The notes: generated from the sequence alone by a model not told the origin. Positions 8,989 through 17,698 are shown, counted from the first letter of the stretch. The stretch is DNA of 64,000 bases from Microbulbifer sp. HZ11 (GCF_000708675.1 NZ_JELR01000001.1:1054001-1118000), one strand, 5' to 3'. Translations and numbers: made by a program.

Positions 8989-9002
8989 TGACAACGCTGT
9001 CA
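8989..9002. promoter_or_regulatory. Palindromic operator candidate 2 (chitinase promoter region)
   Basis: TGACAACGCTGTCA, a 14-base near-perfect palindrome matching the other site in GACA.CG.TGTC. On the minus strand it contains TTGACA (8998-9003), a perfect -35 hexamer; a weak -10 (TAGCTT, 8975-8980) follows at 17 bases. The centres of the two sites are 41 bases apart, about four helical turns. It resembles, from memory, the NagR (LacI-family) operators reported for GlcNAc/chitin genes in other gammaproteobacteria. Confidence 0.6.
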
Positions 9003-9103
9003 AACAATTGGAAGGGTAAGGCGCCACTTAATACAAAGATTGCCAAGTAACCCCGCAAGCGGCATCTCACAGGACAGGATCAGGTCGCGCTAGACAGAAG
9101 CGC

Positions 9104-9706
9104 TCAGGGCGCTGATAAAGAGAACGAAAAGCCTTCTGGCACAAGGGTTTGTTTCAAGGAGGACCACTGGTCTCGCGGCAGCTGTACGGCAATCTGCACA
9201 CGGTCACTGTACTCTACGACACCGCACAGGCCACGGTGCTGTGCGACCAGAAAGCGCACACGGGACTCTCCGGCAAAGTCACATGTAATCCGCACATCAA
9301 TCAGCGGCACGTGGATTTCGAGTTCCGCCAACTGCAACGCCGCACCCACCGCACCCCGGTACGCTCGCATCAAACCACCGACACCCAGCTTGGTGCCGCC
9401 AAAGTAGCGCGTGACGATAGCCCCGACATTTCCCACTTCCTGCTTCAACAGCAGTTCCAGCATGGGTCTGCCGGCACTGCCTCCGGGCTCGCCGTCATCG
9501 TCACTTTGCATAACCTCAGGGTTCGCCGGGTTGCCAATCACCAGCGCAGTGCAGTGATGGGAAGCATCTGGATAGCGCCCCCGCATGGCTTCAAGCGCAT
9601 GGGAAAAAGCCGCTTTATCGGTCACCGGTCCCAACCAGCAGATAAAGCGGCTCTTTTTTTCTTCTGTCTCAGCGACAACGGGCGAGCAGGGAATCTGATA
9701 ACTCAC
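9104..9706 (-). CDS. IMPACT/YigZ family protein
   Basis: 200-residue member of the YigZ/IMPACT family (UPF0029), with an N-terminal domain related to ribosomal S5 domain 2 and a ferredoxin-like C-terminal part; the bacterial role is not settled. Family hallmarks visible: KKSRFICWL, ASHHCTALVIGN, SDDDGEPGGSAGRPMLELL and TRYFGGTKLGVGGLMRAY. The length matches the family. The start at 9706 lines up with known YigZ N-termini and overlaps the 3' end of dsbE by 38 bases, an unusually deep overlap suggesting cotranscription with the ccm operon. Confidence 0.9.
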   Translation of the reverse strand: MSYQIPCSPVVAETEEKKSRFICWLGPVTDKAAFSHALEAMRGRYPDASHHCTALVIGNPANPEVMQSDDDGEPGGSAGRPMLELLLKQEVGNVGAIVTRYFGGTKLGVGGLMRAYRGAVGAALQLAELEIHVPLIDVRITCDFAGESRVRFLVAQHRGLCGVVEYSDRVQIAVQLPRDQWSSLKQTLVPEGFSFSLSAP

Positions 9707-10250
9707 CAGAAAATTCGTCCCAATCCTGATTCTGTAACCGCTGATACAGGGGCTGCAATTTGGTTTGCCAGACCTTGTCGTCTACCACACCGACATGCTT
9801 GCAACGTATGGTGCCACCCGCGTCTACCAGAAAGGTTTCCGGTGCACCAAACACACCCAGATCCAGAGACAGGCGACCCTCAACATCGGATACGGAGAAA
9901 ACATAGGGGTTCTGGAATTTTTCCAGCCATTTCTGCGCCGCTTCGTTGTCGTCTTTCAGGTTGATGCCGACAATCGGCACCCCCTGCTCTGCCAGCTCAT
10001 TCAGATAGGGGTGCTCCACCCGGCACGAGATACACCAGGTCGCCCAGACATTCAGCAATAATGGACGGCGGGGCAAGTCGGCTTTTTTCAGCTCGCGATT
10101 GGACTCCACATCCAGCAGCGCAAATTCCGGGACCGGCTTATTCACCAGAGCCGAAGGCATCTCTTGCGGGTCCAGTGACAGACCCCGCCAGAAAAGTGCG
10201 GCCAGCGCCGCAAAAACAATCAATGGAAGGAAGAGCTTGAGTCTCGCCAT
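9669..10250 (-). CDS. dsbE: Thiol:disulfide interchange protein DsbE/CcmG
   Basis: Membrane-tethered periplasmic thioredoxin-fold protein that passes electrons to CcmH/apocytochrome c during cytochrome c maturation. The 193 residues have an N-terminal signal anchor (LFLPLIVFAALAALFW). The CcmG motif GVFGAPETFLVDAGG follows, and the redox active site WATWCISCRVEHPYL at about residues 71-85. It lies 42 bases downstream of ccmF in the same orientation. In most relatives ccmH would follow directly; here yigZ follows instead. Confidence 0.94.
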   Translation of the reverse strand: MARLKLFLPLIVFAALAALFWRGLSLDPQEMPSALVNKPVPEFALLDVESNRELKKADLPRRPLLLNVWATWCISCRVEHPYLNELAEQGVPIVGINLKDDNEAAQKWLEKFQNPYVFSVSDVEGRLSLDLGVFGAPETFLVDAGGTIRCKHVGVVDDKVWQTKLQPLYQRLQNQDWDEFSGELSDSLLARCR

Positions 10251-10292
10251 GTAATCCGCAAATCCATATATCGTTTATTGTTCGAAGACCAA

Positions 10293-12293
10293 TCAGGCCC
10301 CGGCCAGGGAACCACCCGCAGCTTCTGTGCGGGTCGCACCGGCCCGCGCTGCGCGCACCTTGCGGTAACGCTTATCGGCAACAGCGATTGCTCCACCCAG
10401 CGCCATCAGTGCCGACCCCAACCAGATCCAGACAACAAATGCCTTGTATTGCAGGCGTACTGCCCAGTCGCCACCGAGATTGTCTTTGTCCATGGGGTCG
10501 CCCAACGCGACGTAGAGATCCCGGAACAGACTGGTGTCGATGGCAGCCTCGGTCATGATATTGCCACCGGAGAAATAGCTGCGTTTCTGCGGCAATAACT
10601 CAGCGACCTGACGACCATTCTCACGCACCAGCACCACACCTTCCGATGCCCGATAATTTGGTCCGCGAACCTGTCGCACGCCCTCAAAGATAAACTCGTA
10701 ACCCGACATCACAGCGCTTTGCCCCGGCGACATGCGCAAGTCTTTTTCCACACTGTACACAGTGGTCAAGGCCACCCCCAGCACAGACACCGCCAGGCCG
10801 ATGTGGCCGAGATGCATCCCGTAATAGCTCGCACGCTGGCGCTTAAGCCCTGCGACCAGGCTATCCGCATTGCGCGATTTGGACAGAATATCCGCGACAC
10901 TCGCAGCGATCACCCAGAGGCCGGCAAATAACCCCAGTGCCGCCCCCCAGTGGAAATCACCCGCCAACAGCGTCAGTAGCGGCGCGCCTATCGCCGCCGC
11001 GAGTGCCGGCACACTCCAGGACTGCAGTAATCTTCTGGTCTTGCTGTCTTTCCAGTTGGCGTGAATGCCCATACCCAGAAGCACGCACAGTACCAACATC
11101 AAGGGCACAAAAAACATATTGAAGAACGGAGGTCCCACACTGATCTTGCCCCAATTCAAGGCGTCCGCCAGTAGTGGATACAAGGTGCCCGTCAACACCA
11201 CCGCCATGATCAGAATCAATAGAATGTTGTTACCCAACAAGAAAGTCTCGCGGGAGCGGAAAGAAAATACACTGCCCGCACTCACCGTAGGGGCGCGCAA
11301 AGCGAACAACAACAGGGAAGCTCCGACGACCACCGCCAGAAAAGCGAGAATAAACCCACCCCGCAGCGGATCCGTGGCGAACGCATGTACTGAGGTCAAC
11401 ACACCGGAGCGCACCAGAAAGGTTCCCAACAGGCTAAGGCTGAACGCGAAAATGGAAAGCAAAATGGTCCAGCTACGAAAGAGGCCGCGTTTTTCGGTTA
11501 CCGCCAGTGAATGCAGCAGCGCAGTGCCGACAAGCCATGGCATAAACGATGCGTTTTCCACCGGATCCCAGAACCACCAACCACCCCAGCCGAGTTCGTA
11601 GTAGGCCCACCAGCTACCCAGAGCGATCCCCAGGGTCAGAAACGCCCAGGCCACAGCGGTCCACGGCCGCGCCCAACGCGCCCAGGCGCTGTCCAGCCGC
11701 CCCTCCAGCAGAGCGGCAATAGCGAAGGCAAATGCCACCGCAAAGCCCACGTACCCCATATACAACAGTGGTGGGTGGATAATCATCCCCGGGTCCTGCA
11801 GCAGAGGGTTCAGGTCGCTGCCATCACTCGGCGGGAACGGCAGGAGGCGATCGAAAGGGTTTGAAGTCAGCAGAATAAACAGAAAAAAGCCGATCAACAG
11901 CATGCCCATAACGGACAGCACCCGCGCCACAAGCACTTCTGGCAGTTGCTTGCTGAAGACGGCAACTGCCGCTGTCCAGCCGGCCAACATCAACAGCCAC
12001 AAGAGGATAGACCCCTCGTGCCCACCCCACACAGCCGTTACCTTGTACATCATGGGCAGAATACTGTTTGAGTTCTGCGCCACGTAGGCCACGGAAAAAT
12101 CGCTGTTCACAAAGGCGACAGTGAGGCACACATAGGACAACGCGGTAAACGCGAGCACTCCCAGCGAAAGTGGGCGTGCGGTATTTACCCACAGAACACG
12201 CCCGGTATAGGTACCCAGCATTGGTACCAGTGACAGAGCGACAGACAGCAGCAGGCCGACAATCAGGGCAAAATGGCCCAGTTCAGGACTCAT
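10293..12293 (-). CDS. ccmF: Haem lyase CcmF
   Basis: Large polytopic membrane protein that, with CcmH/CcmI, attaches haem covalently to apocytochrome c. The 666-residue product has many membrane helices, the tryptophan-rich haem-handling motif GWGGWWFWDPVENASFMPW around residue 235, HEGSILLWLL near residue 92, and conserved IHPPLLYMGYVG. The length is normal for the family. Its ATG overlaps the ccmE stop by four bases (ATGA). Confidence 0.97.
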   Translation of the reverse strand: MSPELGHFALIVGLLLSVALSLVPMLGTYTGRVLWVNTARPLSLGVLAFTALSYVCLTVAFVNSDFSVAYVAQNSNSILPMMYKVTAVWGGHEGSILLWLLMLAGWTAAVAVFSKQLPEVLVARVLSVMGMLLIGFFLFILLTSNPFDRLLPFPPSDGSDLNPLLQDPGMIIHPPLLYMGYVGFAVAFAFAIAALLEGRLDSAWARWARPWTAVAWAFLTLGIALGSWWAYYELGWGGWWFWDPVENASFMPWLVGTALLHSLAVTEKRGLFRSWTILLSIFAFSLSLLGTFLVRSGVLTSVHAFATDPLRGGFILAFLAVVVGASLLLFALRAPTVSAGSVFSFRSRETFLLGNNILLILIMAVVLTGTLYPLLADALNWGKISVGPPFFNMFFVPLMLVLCVLLGMGIHANWKDSKTRRLLQSWSVPALAAAIGAPLLTLLAGDFHWGAALGLFAGLWVIAASVADILSKSRNADSLVAGLKRQRASYYGMHLGHIGLAVSVLGVALTTVYSVEKDLRMSPGQSAVMSGYEFIFEGVRQVRGPNYRASEGVVLVRENGRQVAELLPQKRSYFSGGNIMTEAAIDTSLFRDLYVALGDPMDKDNLGGDWAVRLQYKAFVVWIWLGSALMALGGAIAVADKRYRKVRAARAGATRTEAAGGSLAGA

Positions 12294-12739
12294 ATCTTCG
12301 CATCTCCCTGGCAGCTCGCCTGGTTTACCATGGTCTCCGCCACTTCCGGCGGTGTATAGGATTCATCGTGTTTGGCAAGTACCTGGTCAGCACGGACATA
12401 TCCACCCTGCTGAAGCTTACCGGTAACGACCGCAGCCTCCCCTTCGGCAAACAGGTCCGGCAAAATCTTATCAAACACGACTTCCAGCTCTGCCTCGCCA
12501 TCGGTGATCGCAAAGCGCACATCAAGAGACGCCTCGTCTCGCACAATACTACCAGGCACGACGCAACCGCCGGCGCGGATACGTTTTTCAAAAGGCACTT
12601 CGCCTGCGGCAAAAGCACTGGGCGCATAGAAAAAGTCCATGTTTTCACGCATGGCGTAGGTGACAAACCCCACCGCGACACTCGAGAGCGCCACCAGTAG
12701 AACCACCAGTATCAGTCGCTGTTTACGGGCTGGGTGCAT
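12290..12739 (-). CDS. ccmE: Haem chaperone CcmE
   Basis: Periplasmic haem chaperone that carries haem covalently from CcmABCD to CcmF. I start it at the ATG at 12739, preceded by AGGA at 6-base spacing, giving 149 residues, normal for CcmE; a longer frame to 12811 adds residues without resemblance to the family. One N-terminal anchor (RLILVVLLVALSSVAVGFVTY), an OB-fold domain, and the haem-attachment motif LAKHDESYTPPEV with His at about 124. Confidence 0.94.
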   Translation of the reverse strand: MHPARKQRLILVVLLVALSSVAVGFVTYAMRENMDFFYAPSAFAAGEVPFEKRIRAGGCVVPGSIVRDEASLDVRFAITDGEAELEVVFDKILPDLFAEGEAAVVTGKLQQGGYVRADQVLAKHDESYTPPEVAETMVNQASCQGDAKI

Positions 12740-12813
12740 GGTAATCCTGTTCTCATTCGCAATTCGTTGTACATTTTGCCTGCCGCCACCAGCGGTCGGC
12801 GACGCGGACATAA

Positions 12814-13053
12814 TCAGTCAGCCAGTTCCGGCGCGGTGTGTGTTGCGCGCGCCCCTTGCGCGGCTCGACGACGAGCCTCTTCCTGTCGCACCCGGCGGGC
12901 GATCTCGGCCCGCAACGCCTTTTGCCGCAGCGTCGGCACTAGCACCAGCGCCGCCATAGCCAGGAGCGCCACTCCGTAAGCAGCCCACACGTATGGTCCG
13001 TGGCCATTCATGGCCAAAAAGCCGGCCAGGCTGTCAAATTGGAATTCCATCAT
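12814..13053 (-). CDS. ccmD: Haem exporter subunit CcmD
   Basis: Small single-helix membrane protein that helps release holo-CcmE from the CcmABC complex. The 79 residues include HGPYVWAAYGVALLAMAALVLVP and a strongly basic C-terminal tail, the CcmD pattern. Two adjacent ATG codons at 13053 and 13050 could start it. It lies between ccmC and ccmE, as in other System I operons. The tail is somewhat longer than usual. Confidence 0.9.
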   Translation of the reverse strand: MMEFQFDSLAGFLAMNGHGPYVWAAYGVALLAMAALVLVPTLRQKALRAEIARRVRQEEARRRAAQGARATHTAPELAD

Positions 13054-13072
13054 TCAGATCCTCGCTGGCCGC

Positions 13073-13828
13073 TCAACCTCTGGCTGCGGATGAAGTGCCC
13101 ATCAATTCCCGCACCCATTGGGTGCGCCACTCCCGCTGCAAAATCAGTGCGCGGGTATGCAGGGTCAGTACCCAAGCATAAAACAGGTAGAAACCCGCAA
13201 TCATGGTGATCAGCGGGTAGAACATACTCGGGTCGATGGTACTCGCCTCGGTCAACTTGAGGGTGGCGGGCTGATGCAGGGTGAACCACCAGTCCACCGA
13301 CTTATAGATGATCGGGATATTGACGGTGCCAACCAGGGCCAACAGGGCGCTGGCCTTATCGCCGGACTGTTCGCGACTGAACGCACCGGACAGCGCCATT
13401 ACGCCCAGGTACAAAAAAAACAGAATCAGCATGGAGGTGATACGGGCATCCCATACCCAGTAGGTACCCCAGGTAGGCTTGCCCCACACGGCGCCGGTAA
13501 ACAGGGCAACAAAGGTGAGCACAGCGCCGATCGGAGCCGCAGCACGCATTACCACAAAGGACAGTTTCATCTTCCAGATCAGGCCGATGGCACCGGAAAT
13601 GGCCATGATGTAATAACCCGCCAGGGCGAGAAAGGCCGCGGGCACATGGATATAAATGATGCGGTAACTGTTACCCTGCTTGGCATCTTCCGGAGCAAAA
13701 CCCAGGCCCCAGACAATACCGACAGTGAGCAACAACAGTGCTGCCGCTCCGAGCCAGGGCAGCCAGGCGCTGGACTTTTGATAGAACCAGCGGGGCGAGC
13801 CCAATCGATGAAACCATTGCCAGGACAA
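13073..13828 (-). CDS. ccmC: Haem exporter/handling protein CcmC
   Basis: Six-helix membrane protein that binds haem and loads it on CcmE. The 251 residues carry the WWD-type motif (WGTYWVWDARITS, about residues 124-136) and the flanking conserved histidine segments (IIYIHVPAAF and FTLHQPAT). Length and helix pattern match the family. It is followed after 19 bases by ccmD. Confidence 0.95.
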   Translation of the reverse strand: MSWQWFHRLGSPRWFYQKSSAWLPWLGAAALLLLTVGIVWGLGFAPEDAKQGNSYRIIYIHVPAAFLALAGYYIMAISGAIGLIWKMKLSFVVMRAAAPIGAVLTFVALFTGAVWGKPTWGTYWVWDARITSMLILFFLYLGVMALSGAFSREQSGDKASALLALVGTVNIPIIYKSVDWWFTLHQPATLKLTEASTIDPSMFYPLITMIAGFYLFYAWVLTLHTRALILQREWRTQWVRELMGTSSAARG

Positions 13829-13893
13829 ATTACGTACTCCTATGCCCTTTTCTCAGCCCATACCCGTGCCGCTTATGGGAATGCAGGAAAAGG

Positions 13894-14673
13894 TCAGTTT
13901 TCGAGACTGATACGGATGGCACCCGCAGACGCCAGGGGTGCAAGCGCGGCCGCCGTGGCCAGAATGGCACCGAGGATCGCCAACTGGGGTCCAAAGCTGT
14001 AGCCGTCCAGTGCCGCCTGCACTGTTCCGGTGCCGAAGATTAACACGGGCACATACAGCGGCATAATAATCAACGCCAACAGCAGGCCCGGGCGCCGCAG
14101 GGCCACGGTCAAAGCCGCTCCCACCCCACCAATCAGGCTGAGACTGGCGGTGCCCAGTACAAGGGATACAAACAAAGGCCAATAGCCCGCCGCTCCCAAA
14201 TTGAGCATCATTCCCAATAGCGGTGATAGCAGCGCCAGCGGTAGCCCGGTTACCAGCCAGTGCACTAGTACCTTCGCCAGAACCGGGAAGTACAGTGGCT
14301 GCGACTGCAGCGCCAGTTGCTCCAGGGAGCCATCCTCGTAGTCATTGCGAAACAGCGACTCCTGTGACAACAAGGTCGCCAGCAGCGCCATCACCCAGAT
14401 CAGGCCGGGCGCCATACGGGCCAGCATCTCCGGTTCAGGCCCGATGCCCAGTGGCATCATGGCCAGCACGGTGACAAAAAACAGCAGCGGATTGACAATG
14501 TCGGCCCGTCGCCGAGCCGCGAGGATGAATTCTGTGCGAAGCAGAGTAAGGAAGCCCGGCAGCCTGGAAAAGCGGACCGCACGCCGGGCACCGCCCTGGC
14601 CTGGCACTGCCTGAGGATCCTGAGGGATTGGCGCAGAGGGCTCCCGTGCTGATGACACTGAGGGATCAACCAT
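13894..14673 (-). CDS. ccmB: Haem exporter permease CcmB
   Basis: Membrane subunit of the CcmAB ABC transporter, which drives release of haem-loaded CcmE. The 259 residues contain six predicted helices and the CcmB segments LLSQESLFRNDYEDGSLEQL and IMPLYVPVLIFGTG. The first 35 or so residues (Pro/Ser/Ala-rich, before SRLPGFLTLL) are longer than the usual CcmB N-terminus, so a later start is possible. The ATG at 14673 overlaps ccmA by 8 bases. Confidence 0.93.
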   Translation of the reverse strand: MVDPSVSSAREPSAPIPQDPQAVPGQGGARRAVRFSRLPGFLTLLRTEFILAARRRADIVNPLLFFVTVLAMMPLGIGPEPEMLARMAPGLIWVMALLATLLSQESLFRNDYEDGSLEQLALQSQPLYFPVLAKVLVHWLVTGLPLALLSPLLGMMLNLGAAGYWPLFVSLVLGTASLSLIGGVGAALTVALRRPGLLLALIIMPLYVPVLIFGTGTVQAALDGYSFGPQLAILGAILATAAALAPLASAGAIRISLEN

Positions 14674-15394
14674 GCCGAACCTCGCGATCCACCGAGGAGG
14701 CAGCTAGCGGAAAGTCCCTGGCATCGTCCAATGTGCCACCCCACGGAGGTTGGAAATCCGCAAGATCGACCTGGGCCAGCGGCTGAATATGGACAGGTTG
14801 GTGAGAGGTCACCAGCAGGCTCCCCCCACTACTCAGGTGCGCCTCCATGCGGGCTTCCAGGCTTTGCACGCCCGCCACATCCAGCGCAGCCAGAGGCTCA
14901 TCCAGCACCCACAGCGGTGCGGGATCAGGCAGGTACAGGCGCGCAAGTGCCACGCGGCGGTTCTGGCCAGCGGAAAGCTGCTGGCACAGCAGGTCTTCAA
15001 ACCCAAACAGCCCGACCGCCTCCAGCGCTTCGCAGGCCTCCCGCTCGGAAGCACCGTACCAGGCCAGGTTTTCCAACGGTGTAAGACCACGTCGTACACC
15101 GGCGTTGTGCCCGATATACAGCAACTCTGCACGCATCGACCGCACCCCCCGGGGAAATGCCCTGCCGCGCCAGGAAATATCACCATGGAAATCTGAGACG
15201 CTACCGATAAGCGTGCGGATCAGAGTACTCTTGCCCGCGCCATTGGCACCCACCACCTGAATCGCAGTCCCAGGATTCAAGCAAAACGTCAGCCCAGCGA
15301 ACAGCTGCCGCCCATCGCGCTCGCAGCACAACCCCTGTACCGACAGGAGCGGACTGCCTGCGGCAGTATTGGATTCTGGGGTGAAGGAGGACAT
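14666..15394 (-). CDS. ccmA: Haem exporter ATPase CcmA
   Basis: ATP-binding subunit of the CcmAB complex. The 242 residues have Walker A GANGAGKST (about 48-56), the ABC signature LSAGQNRRVALA, Walker B LWVLDEP, and a switch histidine in LVTSHQPV. First gene of the main ccm cluster; only 32 bases separate it from the stop of the upstream phosphatase gene, so read-through from that gene is possible. Confidence 0.94.
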   Translation of the reverse strand: MSSFTPESNTAAGSPLLSVQGLCCERDGRQLFAGLTFCLNPGTAIQVVGANGAGKSTLIRTLIGSVSDFHGDISWRGRAFPRGVRSMRAELLYIGHNAGVRRGLTPLENLAWYGASEREACEALEAVGLFGFEDLLCQQLSAGQNRRVALARLYLPDPAPLWVLDEPLAALDVAGVQSLEARMEAHLSSGGSLLVTSHQPVHIQPLAQVDLADFQPPWGGTLDDARDFPLAASSVDREVRHG

Positions 15395-15426
15395 TGAGCA
15401 CCGGACTGATGAAAAACTGAGCGCGA

Positions 15427-17229
15427 TTATACCGGTACTGGCGGGGTTTGCATGGTACCGTGTTGTGATTCGGGACCATTTTCCGGTCTCGGATCCCGAT
15501 TCTCCCCCCAGACCAGCGTCGCCTCAACGCGGCTGCTTCCCGTGCTAAAACGCACCTCAGTGCACACAGTGTCCAGCAACGCCAGACCTCGGCCTGCGTA
15601 GATTGAGCCAGTTTCACGCACTGCGGGAAAGCCCTGACCACTGTCTTCCACCACCAGAGTCAGACGGCCACCATTCTCCCCCTCACGGCAGCACAGGGAG
15701 ATACTGACCCAACCATCAGACAGACGGTTTCGTCGCTCTGCCATCAGGTCGTAATAGCGGACAAAACCATCATCGGTGCCCTTTATCGAGGAATCCAGTT
15801 CCAGCACACCGTGTTCCAGGGCATTGCGAAACAGCTCTCCCAGCGCAATGGCGAGATCCTCCTGAAAACGCGCCGCGCCGGGCATTTGTCCGAGCACACT
15901 CAAAAGATGGGGCAGTGGGTCTGACTCGCGCAGTTCAATCTCTGTCAGACGGAAATTGATTGACCAGTCACCAATTCGACCACCCTTGCGATCCCCGGTC
16001 GTTTCCAGTTCAGGACATCCACTGCGGCGCAGACCAGGGTCTGACAGGTCCAGCTCCACCAGCGACAGATCATCGTGCTGTTCCGCCGCATGCGCACTGA
16101 CGGCCAGCAGTATCCGGTCGAACACCAGAGTGTCCGGGTCCAGTGCTGCCGACGTATCAGCTGTCTGCCGCAACAGGGCCAACAGCCGCGACTCTCCGAA
16201 ATGTTCGCCCTTGCTGTTGCGCGCTTCATGAATCCCATCACTCCAAAGGAACAGTCGGTCGCCGGGCAACACCCGAATATTCACGATGGCGGAGCTTATC
16301 TGGTCGGATGACAGCACCCCGAGCGGTAAATGTCTGGACTCCAGCAACTTCAGTGCACCATCGGCCCGCTTGAGGCAAGGGCTCGGCATTCCCGCGTTCA
16401 GCAGGCGCAAATGTCGGCGTCGGGGGTCGTACTCCAGCATTGCCAGACAGCAAAACATTTGACGCGGCAATATGTCGTACAGTTTGCGATTGATCTCCCG
16501 GGCCACACGGGCAAAGGAAAAACCGCGCGGAATCATCGAATAGAAAATGGAAGTGAGGGGTACCGCTCCTACCGCGGCGGCGAGACCATGTCCCGCGAAG
16601 TCACCCAACATCAGCACCAGCTTGCCGTCCGGCGTATAGGTAGCGGCCAGTAAATCCCCGTTCAACACTGCACGGGGAGACAGGTGATAGCGAATGGCCG
16701 GAGTATCATCGAGACAACTTTCGTTTCCGAGGTTGCCAAAAATTTCCCGGGCGTTGGCCTGCTCCTGCAGGAAGTCCGCGTGATGGCGCCGAAGCCGGTC
16801 ACGTTGCGCCATCAAGGATCGGCTGAACTCGCAAAAGCGCCGAATCGATGCCAGTTTTAGCTGTACCAGGCGTGGACTGTACGGCTTGGTAAGGATGTCA
16901 TCGCACGCCGCGAGACTCAGCGTGTCGGCACCCATACCCCGCAGCTCTTGCACCGCAAGAATCGGCACCGGCTCCACCCCCATACACTGGCGCAATTGCC
17001 CTACCGCTTCACCGGACGTCGCCAGCGCCGCATTTGGGCCAAAGATCAGAAGATTGGGAATAAACTCATCATAGGCGCGCAGCGCCGCCTCGGCATCTGC
17101 GACGCACAGCATCGACGCCGGCAGCACACAGCCGGCAGAACTCCGGTACTCCCATTTGGCGATCAGTTGGCGCAATGCCTCCGTTTCCTGCTGGTCACTT
17201 TCAATGATGAGAATACGGAAGGCGGGCAT
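15427..17229 (-). CDS. HsbR/RsbU-like regulator: pseudo-receiver, PP2C phosphatase, HATPase
   Basis: 600-residue regulator in three parts. Residues 1-130 fold like a response-regulator receiver, but the phosphoacceptor position reads IPNLLIFGPN, with Gly64 where Asp is expected, and one acidic-pocket residue is Ser; Lys115 is kept (ILTKPYSP). Residues about 175-395 are a PP2C/SpoIIE phosphatase with GDFAGHG (metal Asp about 210) and QHDDLSLVEL. Residues about 430-575 are a HATPase_c with N-box ELFRNALEHG and G-box VVEDSGQGFP, as in anti-sigma kinases. The architecture matches Pseudomonas HsbR. The STAS partner gene lies 16 bases upstream. Inferred role: setting the phosphorylation state of that STAS protein, probably without classical phosphorelay input. 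Confidence 0.88.
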   Translation of the reverse strand: MPAFRILIIESDQQETEALRQLIAKWEYRSSAGCVLPASMLCVADAEAALRAYDEFIPNLLIFGPNAALATSGEAVGQLRQCMGVEPVPILAVQELRGMGADTLSLAACDDILTKPYSPRLVQLKLASIRRFCEFSRSLMAQRDRLRRHHADFLQEQANAREIFGNLGNESCLDDTPAIRYHLSPRAVLNGDLLAATYTPDGKLVLMLGDFAGHGLAAAVGAVPLTSIFYSMIPRGFSFARVAREINRKLYDILPRQMFCCLAMLEYDPRRRHLRLLNAGMPSPCLKRADGALKLLESRHLPLGVLSSDQISSAIVNIRVLPGDRLFLWSDGIHEARNSKGEHFGESRLLALLRQTADTSAALDPDTLVFDRILLAVSAHAAEQHDDLSLVELDLSDPGLRRSGCPELETTGDRKGGRIGDWSINFRLTEIELRESDPLPHLLSVLGQMPGAARFQEDLAIALGELFRNALEHGVLELDSSIKGTDDGFVRYYDLMAERRNRLSDGWVSISLCCREGENGGRLTLVVEDSGQGFPAVRETGSIYAGRGLALLDTVCTEVRFSTGSSRVEATLVWGENRDPRPENGPESQHGTMQTPPVPV

Positions 17230-17245
17230 GACAATAATGCGCTAC

Positions 17246-17590
17246 TCAGCGAATGCTGAATATACGGTCAAAATTTGACACGGTGAGGATGTGGGCAACG
17301 TGCGCGTTTGCATTCATTAATTCCACGGTAGGCTGTTGGCGCTCGCGGCCAATTTCGACGCAATAGTCACGCAGAAGCAGCAGCATGCCCAGCGCCGCGC
17401 TATCCAGGTGATCCGTGGCTGCAAGGTCTACCAGAAATACCTTGGGGACCGGATTCGCATTGCGGTAGGCCCGCTGAAAGTCCCGGTGAATGTTGAAGTC
17501 GAAGTTACCGGTGACATGTATCACCAGCTCCTCGCCATCCTCGGAAACTTCCGAGCGCACGCGGCTCTCGAACCTTTCGGAAATCACCAT
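17246..17590 (-). CDS. STAS-domain anti-sigma factor antagonist (HsbA-like)
   Basis: 114-residue single-domain STAS protein, the switch component in partner-switching systems: unphosphorylated, it binds an anti-sigma factor or another target. The STAS core is clear: HVTGNFDFNIHRDF, VFLVDLAATDHLDSAALGML with the phosphorylatable Ser about 64 after Asp63, and the C-terminal NFDRIFSI. It is first in a two-gene unit with the phosphatase/kinase, the HsbA-HsbR arrangement. No anti-sigma factor or flagellar gene is nearby, so the downstream target is unknown. Confidence 0.9.
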   Translation of the reverse strand: MVISERFESRVRSEVSEDGEELVIHVTGNFDFNIHRDFQRAYRNANPVPKVFLVDLAATDHLDSAALGMLLLLRDYCVEIGRERQQPTVELMNANAHVAHILTVSNFDRIFSIR

Positions 17591-17698
17591 TAGAACATCC
17601 TATATCCTGCTGCATCCTGACTGTTGCAGAACCTGAGCCTCCAATATACACCCCACTGCAAGGTGTGGAAACTGGCTGGGCTTGTCCCCCAGAAATGC

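Larger units (their letters stand above)
8792..9103. promoter_or_regulatory. Upstream/regulatory region of the chitinase genes
   Basis: About 310 bases with no gene on either strand. It holds the two palindromes listed separately and, nearer the gene, a stem-loop AACCCCC (8894-8900) / GGGGGTTT (8913-8920) that would lie in the mRNA leader. It also contains the 3' flank of the yigZ gene. Confidence 0.6.
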
